From DAOULT01 sp964646625 (GTDB lineage: Bacteria > Chloroflexota > Anaerolineae > CAZYHC01): a DNA stretch of 64,000 nucleotides. Positions 34,861-43,000 of this stretch are shown piece after piece. Numbering within the stretch: the stretch's first letter is position 1; every line of letters starts with the position of its first letter. A program made the translations under genes and the position numbers. The notes under the pieces are model-generated. The model ran no database searches, was not told where the DNA came from, and worked only from the letters and a program-made list of their open reading frames with translations. The stretch lies in assembly GCA_964646625.1 (NCBI GenBank), contig CAZYHC010000009.1:1-64000 (forward strand). The letters are read 5' to 3'.

Positions 34861-34866
34861 AGGGCG

Positions 34867-34924
34867 ATTGTGCAATTAACCAAGTTGGAGCCTCAAATCA
34901 GCCCTCTGGGATGTGCATGTGCAC
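34867..34924. promoter_or_regulatory. Candidate PucR-type operator region
   Basis: Between the two divergent promoters are ATTG-TG-CAAT (34867-34876), TTAACCAA (34876-34883) and GTGCA-TG-TGCAC (34913-34924). TTAACCAA read on the minus strand is TTGGTTAA, which matches the core of the Bacillus PucR box as I recall it. The last palindrome ends 7 bp before the -35 of the DUF917 operon, a typical activator position. Assignment to this regulator is inference. Confidence 0.45.
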
Positions 34925-34931
34925 TATATCC

Positions 34932-34960
34932 TTGACAGATAAAATGTGATATACTATTAT
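34932..34960 (+). promoter_or_regulatory. Promoter of the DUF917-Dpp operon
   Basis: -35 TTGACA at 34932-34937, a 17-bp spacer and -10 TATTAT at 34955-34960. The predicted start is near 34967, about 70 nt before ATG 35036. It rules out the longer upstream reading of the DUF917 frame. Confidence 0.7.
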
Positions 34961-35035
34961 TGGGCTGTTGCGCTCGCCGCTGCTCCCCGGACCTTCAGTG
35001 AGCGAGCAAAGACCAGCTATCTCAGGGAGGTAAGT

Positions 35036-36172
35036 ATGCCCACCTACGAGCTGAAGAGCAAAGAGAAGTGCGAGGATTTTGTGCGGGGATGTACCGTGCT
35101 GGGGACCGGCGGTGGGGGCGCTCCAGAACGAGGGGTAAAGCTCCTCCACGGGGCGCTGGAGGCCGGTTTGAGGCTGGGCTGGCGAGATGTAAGCGAGCTA
35201 GCGGATGACGTCTGGGTGGTTTGTCCGTTCCTGATGGGTTCGATCGCGCCCCGCACCCCGGAGGCCGAGGCCGAGATGTTGACCTTCGGCCTGAACAGAA
35301 TCCGCTACCCCAATGCCATTATGAACGCCATCCAGGAGTTGGAAGCCTACAGCGGCAGGCAAATCGGGGCCGTAATCCCCATCGAGCTGGGCGGGGGCAA
35401 CACCGCCGAATCGGTAGTGCAGTCCGCCCGCCTGTCACTGCCCACCGTTGACGCCGACTACGCGGGCCGGGCCATCCCGGAGATAATCCAGATAACCCCT
35501 GTCATCTTCGACAAAGCGCTGGCCCCGCTGAGCGCCGTTGACGAGTGGGGGAACATCGCCATCATCAAAGAGGCCATCAATGCCCGTATGGCCGAGCGCC
35601 TGGGGAAATTCCTCAGCGTGGCGGCCTTTGGCCTGGCGTGCATGGCCGGCATCCTGCTGAAAGGCAGGGAGGTGAAGGAGATCGCCATCCCGGGGACGCT
35701 GACCGAGAGCCTGAAACTGGGGCAGACCATTCGCCAGGCGCGGGCGGAAGGCGCCGACCCGGTGGCCGCCGCCACCAAAGCGATGGACGGCTGGCCGCTG
35801 TTCAAGGGCGTGGTTACCGGGAAAAAGTGGGAGGACCGGGCAGGCTACCTGTGGGGCACGCACACCCTGGAGGGCATAGAGGAATTCGCCGGGAAGAGCT
35901 TCAAGGTCTGGTATAAGAACGAGAACCACATGTCCTGGCTGGACGGCAAGCCCTACGTGATGAGCCCTGACCTCATTTGCCTGGTGGACCGCCACACCGC
36001 CGAGCCGATTACGAACACCAACATCGCCGAAGGCCACCAGTTGGCCGCTATCGGCAAGCGCGGGGCGGAGGTGTTCCGCACAGAGAAAGGTCTGGCAAAT
36101 CTGGGGCCCGCCTACTTCGGGTTCGACGTGCCCTACGTGCCCATCGAGCAGATAGTGGGAGGAGACACGTGA
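35036..36172 (+). CDS. DUF917 family protein
   Basis: The 378-aa protein has the DUF917 start (CTVLGTGGGGAPERGVKLL) and internal motifs (PIELGGGNTAESVV, VDADYAGRAIPE). Members are linked to hydantoin or thiohydantoin metabolism and are often annotated next to hydantoinases, but few have measured activity. GGGAGG sits just before ATG 35036. It heads the operon facing the PucR-type regulator, followed by a nitroreductase and a peptide transporter. That suggests catabolism of an imported peptide-like or cyclic ureide compound. The specific substrate is unknown. Confidence 0.85.
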   Translation: MPTYELKSKEKCEDFVRGCTVLGTGGGGAPERGVKLLHGALEAGLRLGWRDVSELADDVWVVCPFLMGSIAPRTPEAEAEMLTFGLNRIRYPNAIMNAIQELEAYSGRQIGAVIPIELGGGNTAESVVQSARLSLPTVDADYAGRAIPEIIQITPVIFDKALAPLSAVDEWGNIAIIKEAINARMAERLGKFLSVAAFGLACMAGILLKGREVKEIAIPGTLTESLKLGQTIRQARAEGADPVAAATKAMDGWPLFKGVVTGKKWEDRAGYLWGTHTLEGIEEFAGKSFKVWYKNENHMSWLDGKPYVMSPDLICLVDRHTAEPITNTNIAEGHQLAAIGKRGAEVFRTEKGLANLGPAYFGFDVPYVPIEQIVGGDT

Positions 36173-36212
36173 GCGAGAGGCTGGTGGCCAGATTTTGCGA
36201 GGAAGGTGGAAT

Positions 36213-36734
36213 ATGGAGGTCTTAAAGGCAATCCAGGAACGGAGGAGCATCCGGGCCTTCGGCCCGGACCCGGTTCCCGAGGAGCTGCTGCGCAAGCTGG
36301 TGGAGGCCGGTATCTGGGCCCCAAGCGGCGGCAACGCCCAGACCTGGCGCTTCATCGTGGTCACTGACCCGGTCGGCGTCAGGCAGGTAACGATGCTCAG
36401 CCCGGGGCTTTCGGGCGACCCGCCCGCCATCATCGCCGTCTGCCAGGACCTGGCCGAGGCCGAGCGCAAAGGCTCAACCCAGGCCCGGGATATCCTGACC
36501 CTGATGGACTCCGCGATGGCGGCCCAGAACATCATGCTGGCGGCCCACGCCGAAGGGCTGGGCACCTGCGCCATTTGCTCCTTCCATCAGGCCGGGATCC
36601 AAAAGCTGCTCGATTTGCCCCCTCACATCGTACCTCAAATCCTGGTCTCCGTGGGGTGGCCGCAGCACATCCCGCCCCCACCCCGCAGAAATTTTGCCGT
36701 CGTGTGGTTTCAGGAGTACGGCGAACATGAATGA
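36213..36734 (+). CDS. Nitroreductase family FMN oxidoreductase
   Basis: The 173-aa protein opens with AIQERRSIRAFG and WAPSGGNAQTWRF, the FMN-binding start of the nitroreductase family. It ends with a short catalytic region (GLGTCAICSF, VSVGWPQHIPPPPRR). It is short but within the family range and probably works as a homodimer using NAD(P)H. GGAAGGTGGA precedes ATG 36213. It overlaps the next small gene by 8 bp. In this operon it may reduce an intermediate of the compound handled by the DUF917 protein. Confidence 0.88.
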   Translation: MEVLKAIQERRSIRAFGPDPVPEELLRKLVEAGIWAPSGGNAQTWRFIVVTDPVGVRQVTMLSPGLSGDPPAIIAVCQDLAEAERKGSTQARDILTLMDSAMAAQNIMLAAHAEGLGTCAICSFHQAGIQKLLDLPPHIVPQILVSVGWPQHIPPPPRRNFAVVWFQEYGEHE

Positions 36735-37014
36735 GCGTCTGGAATCTGAGGTGTTCGGCCTGGTATGCTACATGGTAACCAGCGCCTGCAATCTCCCCCA
36801 GGAGAACAGGTTGTATGGCCCCTACCGCCTGATCGATGCTGCCAGCCGCTTGATCACTATCCTGGAAAGGGAAGAGGTTAAAAGCGCCAGATTGGACGAG
36901 ATTCGCCAGCGCATCGCGGCCGGCAAATTCACCGTGATGGAAGAGGAGGCCACCTTTACCGCCTTTCTGGAGGATTTGGTGCTGGCTCTGATCCCCATGA
37001 TGAAAAGAGGATGA
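36727..37014 (+). CDS. Small conserved-looking helical protein, unknown function
   Basis: The 95-aa acidic helical protein begins MNERLESEVFGLVCYMVTSA and contains LYGPYRLIDAASRLITILE. It overlaps the nitroreductase stop by 8 bp, so it is translationally coupled and very likely real. There is no signal peptide or transmembrane helix and no metal-binding motif. It resembles small helical DUF6092-like proteins in length and pattern, but I cannot confirm that from memory. A subunit or accessory role for the nitroreductase or DUF917 enzyme is possible. Confidence 0.6.
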   Translation: MNERLESEVFGLVCYMVTSACNLPQENRLYGPYRLIDAASRLITILEREEVKSARLDEIRQRIAAGKFTVMEEEATFTAFLEDLVLALIPMMKRG

Positions 37015-37101
37015 AAAAAGGGAATGGAGAAGGAAAGACAGAAAGCGATTGACCAGAGAGAGGGGGTGATAGGGACCAAGGACGAGGAAGAATCCGACAA
37101 T

Positions 37102-37124
37102 GGCAGCCAAACGCTCTGGCTGCC
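37102..37124 (+). terminator. Hairpin ahead of the peptide-binding protein gene
   Basis: GGCAGCCA (37102-37109) and TGGCTGCC (37117-37124) form a perfect 8-bp stem with a 7-nt loop, 30 bp before the start codon. No U-run follows. It may attenuate read-through or protect the downstream message. Confidence 0.45.
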
Positions 37125-37153
37125 CCAATAATTCATGAAGGAGGAAATTTGTG

Positions 37154-38788
37154 ATGAGGACGATAAAATTGGCGTTCTGTCTCAGTATGGTGGTATTCCT
37201 GCTCGCAGTGCCCATTGCCAACGCTGCGCCAGCTTTGCAAGCCCCCGACGAAGAAATGATCGTGCGCTGGGACGAGGACTGGCCCACCTACATGGACCCG
37301 GCCGTAGGCAGCGACTTCTCGGACTGCATGGCTATCGTCAATCTCTACGACAGCCTGGTCTTCCCCAACGAGGACGGCACAGTCCGGCCCCACCTGGCCA
37401 CCGACTGGGAGATCTCGGAAGATGGCCTGACCTACACTTTCAACCTGCGCGACGACGTCAAGTTCCATAACGGAGATACGCTGATGGCCAGCGACGTGGC
37501 CTTCAGCGCCAGTCGCCTGCTGGAAATCGGCGAGGGTTTTGCCTACCTCTTTGCCGCTATTGAAGAGGTTACGGCCATCAATGACTACACCGTGCAATTC
37601 AAGCTGAAAGAATCCTTCGGGCCTTTCCTCCTGGCTCTGGTGCGGCTGTACATCTTGAACGAAGATGAGGTTATGGCCAATGCTCAGGCGGAAGGCATCT
37701 ACGGCGACAAGGGGGACTATGGCCGGGATTGGCTGCTGACCCACGACGCCGGCAGCGGTCCCTACCAGGTCAAAGAGATGAAGATGGAGGAGTACCTGAT
37801 CGGGGAGTGGTTCCCCGACTGGTGGGGTGGCTGGGAAGAAGGGGCCCCCAAATACTTCAAGGAGATGGCCAGCACCAGCCCGGTTACGATGCTCACCCTG
37901 ATGTCGAACAGGGAGATAGAGATTTCCGATGAGTTCCAGCCCCTGGAGAGCCTGAAAGCCCTGGACGAAATACCCGGCGTGGACATCGTGACCTTCTACA
38001 ACGCCCACAACCTGAACCTCATGCTCAACACCCAGGTACCGCCCACCGACGACATCCACTTCCGCAAAGCGCTGGCCTACATCATGGACTACGAGACCGT
38101 CATCACCGACATCTGGCCCGACTGCATACAGTCGGTAGGCCCCGTGCCCTTCAACCTGCCCGGCCACAACCCCAACCTTTACCAGTACACGCGCGACCCG
38201 GAGAAGGCGGCTGAGGAGCTGGCCCTTTCGCCTTATGCCGACAATCTGGACGAGTACCCTCTGACTCTGTCCTGGTGCGCGGAGGTGCCCGACGAAGAGA
38301 AGCTGGCCCTCCTCTTCCAGAGCAACTGCGCCGAACTGGGGATCGACGTCGAAATCTACAAAAAACCCTTCGGCAAGATGATCGACGACGCCCAGACTAT
38401 GGAAACCACCCCTAACGTTTCCATCATCTTCGTGGCCCCGCACTATTCCGAAGCCGGTTCGATGCTGGAGTCGCGCTACCACTCCAAGTCGCAGGGCACG
38501 TGGGAACAGTGCGAGTGGCTGGGCATCCCCGACATCGATGCAAGCATCGACGAGGCCCTGGCTACGGTGGACCAGGAAGAGCGCTTCGCCAAGTACGCCG
38601 CCATCCAGGAAGAGTTGGTCGAGCTGTGCCCCACCGTCTGGATCTTCGACCAGGCCGAAAAGCGCGCCTACCAGGACTACATCTACTTCCCGGCCGCCGA
38701 GTCCGCCAAAGCCGGCGAGCCCGTCAGCCCGGTCATGGGCTACGTGACTTACGTGCACGACATGAAGGTCTTCCCGGAGCAGAGATAG
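37154..38788 (+). CDS. dppA: Peptide ABC transporter substrate-binding protein (DppA/OppA-like)
   Basis: The 544-aa family-5 binding protein has a signal peptide (LAFCLSMVVFLLAVPIANA). The mature domain carries typical SBP_bac_5 blocks (LYDSLVFPNEDGTVRPHLA, YTFNLRDDVKFHNGD, RKALAYIMDYETVI). AAGGAGGAAA precedes the tandem GTG-ATG at 37151/37154. The family binds di- or oligopeptides, nickel, or opine-like compounds; which one is not readable. It begins a complete Dpp-type transporter (37154-42849). A 12-bp hairpin follows its stop. Confidence 0.9.
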   Translation: MRTIKLAFCLSMVVFLLAVPIANAAPALQAPDEEMIVRWDEDWPTYMDPAVGSDFSDCMAIVNLYDSLVFPNEDGTVRPHLATDWEISEDGLTYTFNLRDDVKFHNGDTLMASDVAFSASRLLEIGEGFAYLFAAIEEVTAINDYTVQFKLKESFGPFLLALVRLYILNEDEVMANAQAEGIYGDKGDYGRDWLLTHDAGSGPYQVKEMKMEEYLIGEWFPDWWGGWEEGAPKYFKEMASTSPVTMLTLMSNREIEISDEFQPLESLKALDEIPGVDIVTFYNAHNLNLMLNTQVPPTDDIHFRKALAYIMDYETVITDIWPDCIQSVGPVPFNLPGHNPNLYQYTRDPEKAAEELALSPYADNLDEYPLTLSWCAEVPDEEKLALLFQSNCAELGIDVEIYKKPFGKMIDDAQTMETTPNVSIIFVAPHYSEAGSMLESRYHSKSQGTWEQCEWLGIPDIDASIDEALATVDQEERFAKYAAIQEELVELCPTVWIFDQAEKRAYQDYIYFPAAESAKAGEPVSPVMGYVTYVHDMKVFPEQR

Positions 38789-38843
38789 GAACGGCTGTCC
38801 GAATGATCGGGCTCGACTGAGGGAACTCCCGCTTTGCCCGCTG

Positions 38844-38872
38844 AGGGAGGGAAAGCCAGGCTTTCCCTCCCT
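38844..38872 (+). terminator. Intercistronic hairpin after dppA
   Basis: AGGGAGGGAAAG (38844-38855) and CTTTCCCTCCCT (38861-38872) make a perfect 12-bp stem with a 5-nt loop. No U-tract follows. It probably raises the binding protein relative to the permeases. Confidence 0.75.
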
Positions 38873-38918
38873 TCTCAAGGGGTGAAAGTAGGTTAGGAAT
38901 GGAAAGGAATCGCTTATT

Positions 38919-39947
38919 ATGAGACTGGGCCCGTTTCTGGTACGCAGGCTTGCTCTTTCCGTATTCGTCCTGTTTGGGCTTTCTATCGTGATTTTCATCA
39001 TTGCCCGGGTGGTGCCCGGAGACCCGGCCAGGATGGCGCTGGGGCCCAGGGCGCCGGTGGAGACGGTGGAAAAGCTCCGGCAATATATGCACCTGGATAA
39101 ACCGATCTACCAGCAGTACGTCCTGTGGCTGGCCGGAGTGGCCAGGGGAGACCTGGGGCAATCCCTTTTCACCCGGCGCCCGGTAACGGTGGACATCAGG
39201 GAGTTTCTGCCGGCCACCTTAGAACTGGTCATCCTTTCTTCTTTGATCATGGCGGTGGGGGGGATCTCTTTAGGGGTTCTGTCGGCCATATACCCGGACA
39301 CCTGGTTTGATAACGCCGTGCGCATCTTCTCCTATCTGGGGATCGTCACCCCGGCTTTCGCCTGGGCGGTGATTTTCATGCTCATCTTCGGCTACGCCTG
39401 GCCCATCTTACCCACGCTGGGCCGCATAAGCGAAGGGCTTACCGCTCCCCCAATTATAACCGGCATGATAACCGTGGACAGCCTCCTGACGGGAAATGTG
39501 GCTTTGCTCTGGGATGCCTTCAAGCACATGATCTTGCTGGCTATCTCCCTGGCGATGGGCGGGATGTCTCAGGCGGCCCGCATCACCCGCTCCAGCATGG
39601 CCGATAATCAGAACAAAGACTACATTCTGGCTATGATTGCCTACGGTGTCCCCAGACGGGTGGTGACGACCAAGTATCTCCTGAAACCCTCGCTCATCCC
39701 CACCATCTCGGTGATGAGCCTGGATATGGCCGCCCTGTTCGGCAATGCTTTCCTGGTGGAGTTAATATTTAACTTCCCGGGCCTGTCGCGCTATGGCATC
39801 GAGACCATGCTCAATAAGGACGTGAACGGCATCATCGGAGTGGTGATGATTTTGGGGATCGTGTTCGTTTCCAGTAACATTGTTGTGGACGTGATCGTAG
39901 CTTATCTGGATCCCAGGATCAGACTGGTAGGGGGGAGGAGCGTTTAA
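38919..39947 (+). CDS. dppB: Peptide ABC transporter permease (DppB-like)
   Basis: The 342-aa inner-membrane protein begins with the DppB motif RRLALSVFVLFGLSIVIFII followed by ARVVPGDPARMALGP. It ends with a binding-protein-dependent transport domain (FNFPGLSRYGIETMLNKDV). RBS GGAAAGGA precedes ATG 38919. The next gene starts immediately after its stop. It forms the translocation pore with DppC. Confidence 0.93.
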   Translation: MRLGPFLVRRLALSVFVLFGLSIVIFIIARVVPGDPARMALGPRAPVETVEKLRQYMHLDKPIYQQYVLWLAGVARGDLGQSLFTRRPVTVDIREFLPATLELVILSSLIMAVGGISLGVLSAIYPDTWFDNAVRIFSYLGIVTPAFAWAVIFMLIFGYAWPILPTLGRISEGLTAPPIITGMITVDSLLTGNVALLWDAFKHMILLAISLAMGGMSQAARITRSSMADNQNKDYILAMIAYGVPRRVVTTKYLLKPSLIPTISVMSLDMAALFGNAFLVELIFNFPGLSRYGIETMLNKDVNGIIGVVMILGIVFVSSNIVVDVIVAYLDPRIRLVGGRSV

Positions 39948-40856
39948 ATGGCAGTGAGAGAGGTTGCGGTAGTAGAGGACGTGGCCGAGAGTCCCTGGGC
40001 CAGAAGGTGGGATAGCCTGTACAAGAACTGGTACAAATTCTCTCGAAACTCGCTATCGGTGGTGGGGTTGGCTATGGTGGTCGTCATCGTCTTCCTGGCT
40101 ATCTTTGCCCCCTACGTTACCCCCTACCCTCAGCACGCCGGTAAGTTCGTTGATTTCAAGGGGGCCAGCCTGCCGCCCAGCCTGGCGCACCTGATGGGGA
40201 CGGACGTGTTTGGGCGGGACGTCCTCACCAGGGCCGTCTTTGCCCTCAGGAACGCCCTGTTGATGGCCCTCGGCGTCCTGGCGGTGAGCGTGCCCCTGGG
40301 GGCGCTGACGGGCCTGTTGGGCGGGTACTATCAGGGCACCTGGCTGGCAACCCTCATTATGCGCCTGACGGACGTGTTCATCAGCATTCCGCCCTTAATC
40401 CTGGCCCTGGCGGTGGCTTCCATCCTGAAACCGACGCTCATGAACTCCATGATGGCCGTGACCGTCTCCTGGTGGCCCTGGTATACCCGCCTGACTTACG
40501 GCCTGGCTTCTTCCCTGAGCAACGAGTACTACGTGCAGGCCGCAGAACTGACAGGCACCAGCAAGTTGCACATCCTGTTCCGCGAGATCCTGCCCAACTG
40601 CGCCTCTTCCATCTTCACCAAGATGGCCCTGGACGTGGGGTGGGTGATCCTGGTGGGCGCCTCTCTGAGCTTTGTGGGCCTGGGAGAACAGCCTCCCAAA
40701 GCAGCTTTGGGCACGATGGTGGCCGATGGGGTGAAGTACATGCCCGCCCAATGGTGGATCGCGGTCTTTCCGGCCCTGACCATCATGGTCGTGGTGCTGG
40801 GATTTAACCTGTTCGGCGATGGCGTTCGCGATATGCTCGCCCCGGAGGAGGTGTGA
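39948..40856 (+). CDS. dppC: Peptide ABC transporter permease (DppC-like)
   Basis: The 302-aa protein has the DppC N-terminal segment (WYKFSRNSLSVVGLAMVVVI), the extracytoplasmic GTDVFGRDVLTRAVF motif that marks the family, and an EAA-like loop (YYVQAAELTGTSKLHILFRE). ATG 39948 directly follows the dppB stop, so translation is coupled. It completes the membrane part of the transporter. Confidence 0.93.
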   Translation: MAVREVAVVEDVAESPWARRWDSLYKNWYKFSRNSLSVVGLAMVVVIVFLAIFAPYVTPYPQHAGKFVDFKGASLPPSLAHLMGTDVFGRDVLTRAVFALRNALLMALGVLAVSVPLGALTGLLGGYYQGTWLATLIMRLTDVFISIPPLILALAVASILKPTLMNSMMAVTVSWWPWYTRLTYGLASSLSNEYYVQAAELTGTSKLHILFREILPNCASSIFTKMALDVGWVILVGASLSFVGLGEQPPKAALGTMVADGVKYMPAQWWIAVFPALTIMVVVLGFNLFGDGVRDMLAPEEV

Positions 40857-40862
40857 GGGACG

Positions 40863-41861
40863 ATGGCTAATCCACTGCTGGACATCCGAGACCTGCACGT
40901 CTGGTATAGCGTCTACGGCGATAGGCTGAAGGTGCTTAACGGCGTCAACTTCAGGGTGGAGATGGGCGAAAGGGTGGGGCTGGTGGGGGAGACGGGCTGT
41001 GGCAAGACCACCACCATGAAGGCCGTGCTGCGCATCCTCCCGAAATTGACCCTCATCCCCCAGGGCGAAATCCTGGTCCACGACCAGGACGTGCTCAAGA
41101 TGAGCGGCCGCGCACTGCACGACCTGCGCGGCCGGAGCCTGTCTATGATTTTCCAGGATCCGACCGCCGCCCTCAACCCGGTGTTCACCATCGGCCAACA
41201 GTTGTACGATGTAATTCGCTATTCCACAGGCTCTACGGACGACGATACGAAGGACAGGCGAGCAGTGGCCTTGCGCGCGCTGCGGGAAGCGCGCCTGCCC
41301 GACCCGGAAAGGATGCTGGATAGCTACCCCATTCAGCTCAGCGGCGGGATGCGGCAGCGGGTGTGCATCGCCTTCGCCATCGCCACCGCCCGGGATCTGC
41401 TCATCGCCGACGAACCCACTACCAACCTGGACGTGACTATTCAGGACCAGGTATTGAGTCTCATCAGAGACCTGGTGGAACAGCGGGGCACTTCGCTCGT
41501 CCTGATCACCCATGCGCTGGGCCTGGCCCGGGAGATGACCGACCGCGTCTACGTGATGTACGCCGGTAACATGATCGAGGTCTCGAAGACCGAGGAACTG
41601 TTCGCCAATCCGCTTCACCCTTACACTCTGGGGCTGCTGGCCTCGATGCCCCGCCTGACGGGAGGAGGTTTTGCCGAAGGCATTCCGGGCCGCATCCCGG
41701 ATTATAAAAACCCGCCCTCCGGCTGCCGCTTCCACCCGCGCTGTGAGCGCGCTTTTGAGCCCTGCCCGGAGACCAAGCCCCCCTCCTTCGAGGTTGGGGC
41801 CGGGCATAAGGTGGCCTGTTTCCTGTACCAGAATTCGGCGGAGGGAGAAGAACATGGCTAA
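40863..41861 (+). CDS. dppD: Peptide ABC transporter ATPase (DppD-like)
   Basis: The 332-aa ATPase has Walker A GETGCGKTT, signature LSGGMRQR, Walker B LLIADEPTTNLD, and the C-terminal oligopeptide-transporter extension with CRFHPRCERAFEPC, which in this family can bind an iron-sulfur cluster. GGAGGTGTGAGG precedes ATG 40863. It overlaps dppF by 8 bp. It would form a heterodimer with DppF on the cytoplasmic face of DppBC. Confidence 0.94.
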   Translation: MANPLLDIRDLHVWYSVYGDRLKVLNGVNFRVEMGERVGLVGETGCGKTTTMKAVLRILPKLTLIPQGEILVHDQDVLKMSGRALHDLRGRSLSMIFQDPTAALNPVFTIGQQLYDVIRYSTGSTDDDTKDRRAVALRALREARLPDPERMLDSYPIQLSGGMRQRVCIAFAIATARDLLIADEPTTNLDVTIQDQVLSLIRDLVEQRGTSLVLITHALGLAREMTDRVYVMYAGNMIEVSKTEELFANPLHPYTLGLLASMPRLTGGGFAEGIPGRIPDYKNPPSGCRFHPRCERAFEPCPETKPPSFEVGAGHKVACFLYQNSAEGEEHG

Positions 41862-42849
41862 CGATAACGCCGAGAACGGAATCCTGGCGGTCGAAAATTT
41901 GGTGAAGCACTTCCCCATCGATCAGTCCACGCTGCTGCGGAGAAAGTGGGTGGTGGTCAAAGCCGTTGATGGCATTGACTTCACTGTGCGCAAAGGCGAG
42001 TGCCTGGGCCTGGTGGGAGAGTCCGGTTCTGGCAAGAGCACCACGGCCTATACCATTGTGGGCCTGTACCCCCCTACCGGGGGCACGATCCTGTTCAAGA
42101 GGCAGAATATCGGCATGGCCGCCACCCGCCGCCCCCTGGCCCTCAAAAAGGACATCCAGATCGTATTTCAGGACCCAGGCTCTTCGCTGAACCCCCGCCG
42201 CAGTGTCGGCCAGATTTTGGAAACGCCCCTCAAGGTGCATCGCATCGCCAGAGGCGGGCGGGAACTGGAGAATAAGGTGATAGAGCTGCTGGATATGGTG
42301 GAGTTACCGGCAGACTACCGCTTCAAATATCCGTCTACCATCGGCGGAGGGGAGCGGCAGATGGTGGCCGCCGCCCGCGCCCTGGCCACCGACCCCTCGT
42401 TCATAATCCTGGACGAACCTACCTCGGCCCTGGATGTCTCCGTCCAGGGCAAGATTATCAACATGCTGATGCGCCTGCAAAGGGAGTTCGACCTGACCTA
42501 CCTGTTCATCACCCACGACTTGAGCCTGATGCGTAACGTGGCCACCCGCATTGCGATTATGTACCTGGGGAAGATTTGCGAGGTGGCTTCGGCCGTCGAA
42601 TTCTTCGAGCAGCCGCTGCACCCTTACACCCAGATGCTTCTTTCGTCCATACCCGTGCTTTCGCCGGAAGAGGAGGCCCTGAAACCCAAGAAGATCAAAG
42701 CCGTAGGCGAAATCCCCAGCCCGGTGGACGTGCCGCCTGGCTGTTCGTTTAACACCCGCTGCCCGCTGGCTACCGACATTTGCCTGGTGGAAGACCCGCT
42801 CATGCGGGAGATGAGTGCGGGGCATTTGGCGCGCTGCCATAACATTTAA
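41854..42849 (+). CDS. dppF: Peptide ABC transporter ATPase (DppF-like)
   Basis: The 331-aa ATPase has Walker A GESGSGKST, Walker B FIILDEPTSALD, an H-loop (FITHDLSL), and the C-terminal CSFNTRC...C extension. Its signature motif reads IGGGERQ instead of LSGGQRQ: the Ser that contacts ATP gamma-phosphate in the partner subunit is Gly. One of the two composite ATP sites may thus be weak. ATG 41854 lies within the end of dppD after GGAGGGAGAAG. A CACAGAG repeat follows the stop. Confidence 0.92.
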   Translation: MANDNAENGILAVENLVKHFPIDQSTLLRRKWVVVKAVDGIDFTVRKGECLGLVGESGSGKSTTAYTIVGLYPPTGGTILFKRQNIGMAATRRPLALKKDIQIVFQDPGSSLNPRRSVGQILETPLKVHRIARGGRELENKVIELLDMVELPADYRFKYPSTIGGGERQMVAAARALATDPSFIILDEPTSALDVSVQGKIINMLMRLQREFDLTYLFITHDLSLMRNVATRIAIMYLGKICEVASAVEFFEQPLHPYTQMLLSSIPVLSPEEEALKPKKIKAVGEIPSPVDVPPGCSFNTRCPLATDICLVEDPLMREMSAGHLARCHNI

Positions 42850-42853
42850 CCGT

Positions 42854-42949
42854 GCCACAGAGGACACAGAGGGAACAACAGCGAACACCAGAAAAGCAAC
42901 GAACTTTTGTCTTCTATCGTTCGTTGTTGATCGCCATGCCCTCTGTGGC
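42854..42949. repeat. CACAGAG-rich inverted repeat element, copy 1
   Basis: GCCACAGAGG (42854-42863) pairs with CCTCTGTGGC (42940-42949). Inside, CAACGAAC (42897-42904) pairs with GTTCGTTG (42919-42926), so the whole 96 bp can fold as one long imperfect hairpin between dppF and the peptidase gene. Related copies are at 50709-50779 and 63034-63081. Confidence 0.65.
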
Positions 42950-43000
42950 TTGGGGAGGGAACGGTTTTTGTTTTAATATTATGCAAGGAGGGAAAACGAG

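Noticed and set aside
30324..39001. Very long minus-strand frames (for example 30324-32249, 37133-39001) opposite GH31 and dppA
   Set aside because: They mirror well-recognised plus-strand genes. Their translations are low-information, Gly/His/Gln/Val-rich and match no family, as expected for antisense frames in GC-rich DNA.
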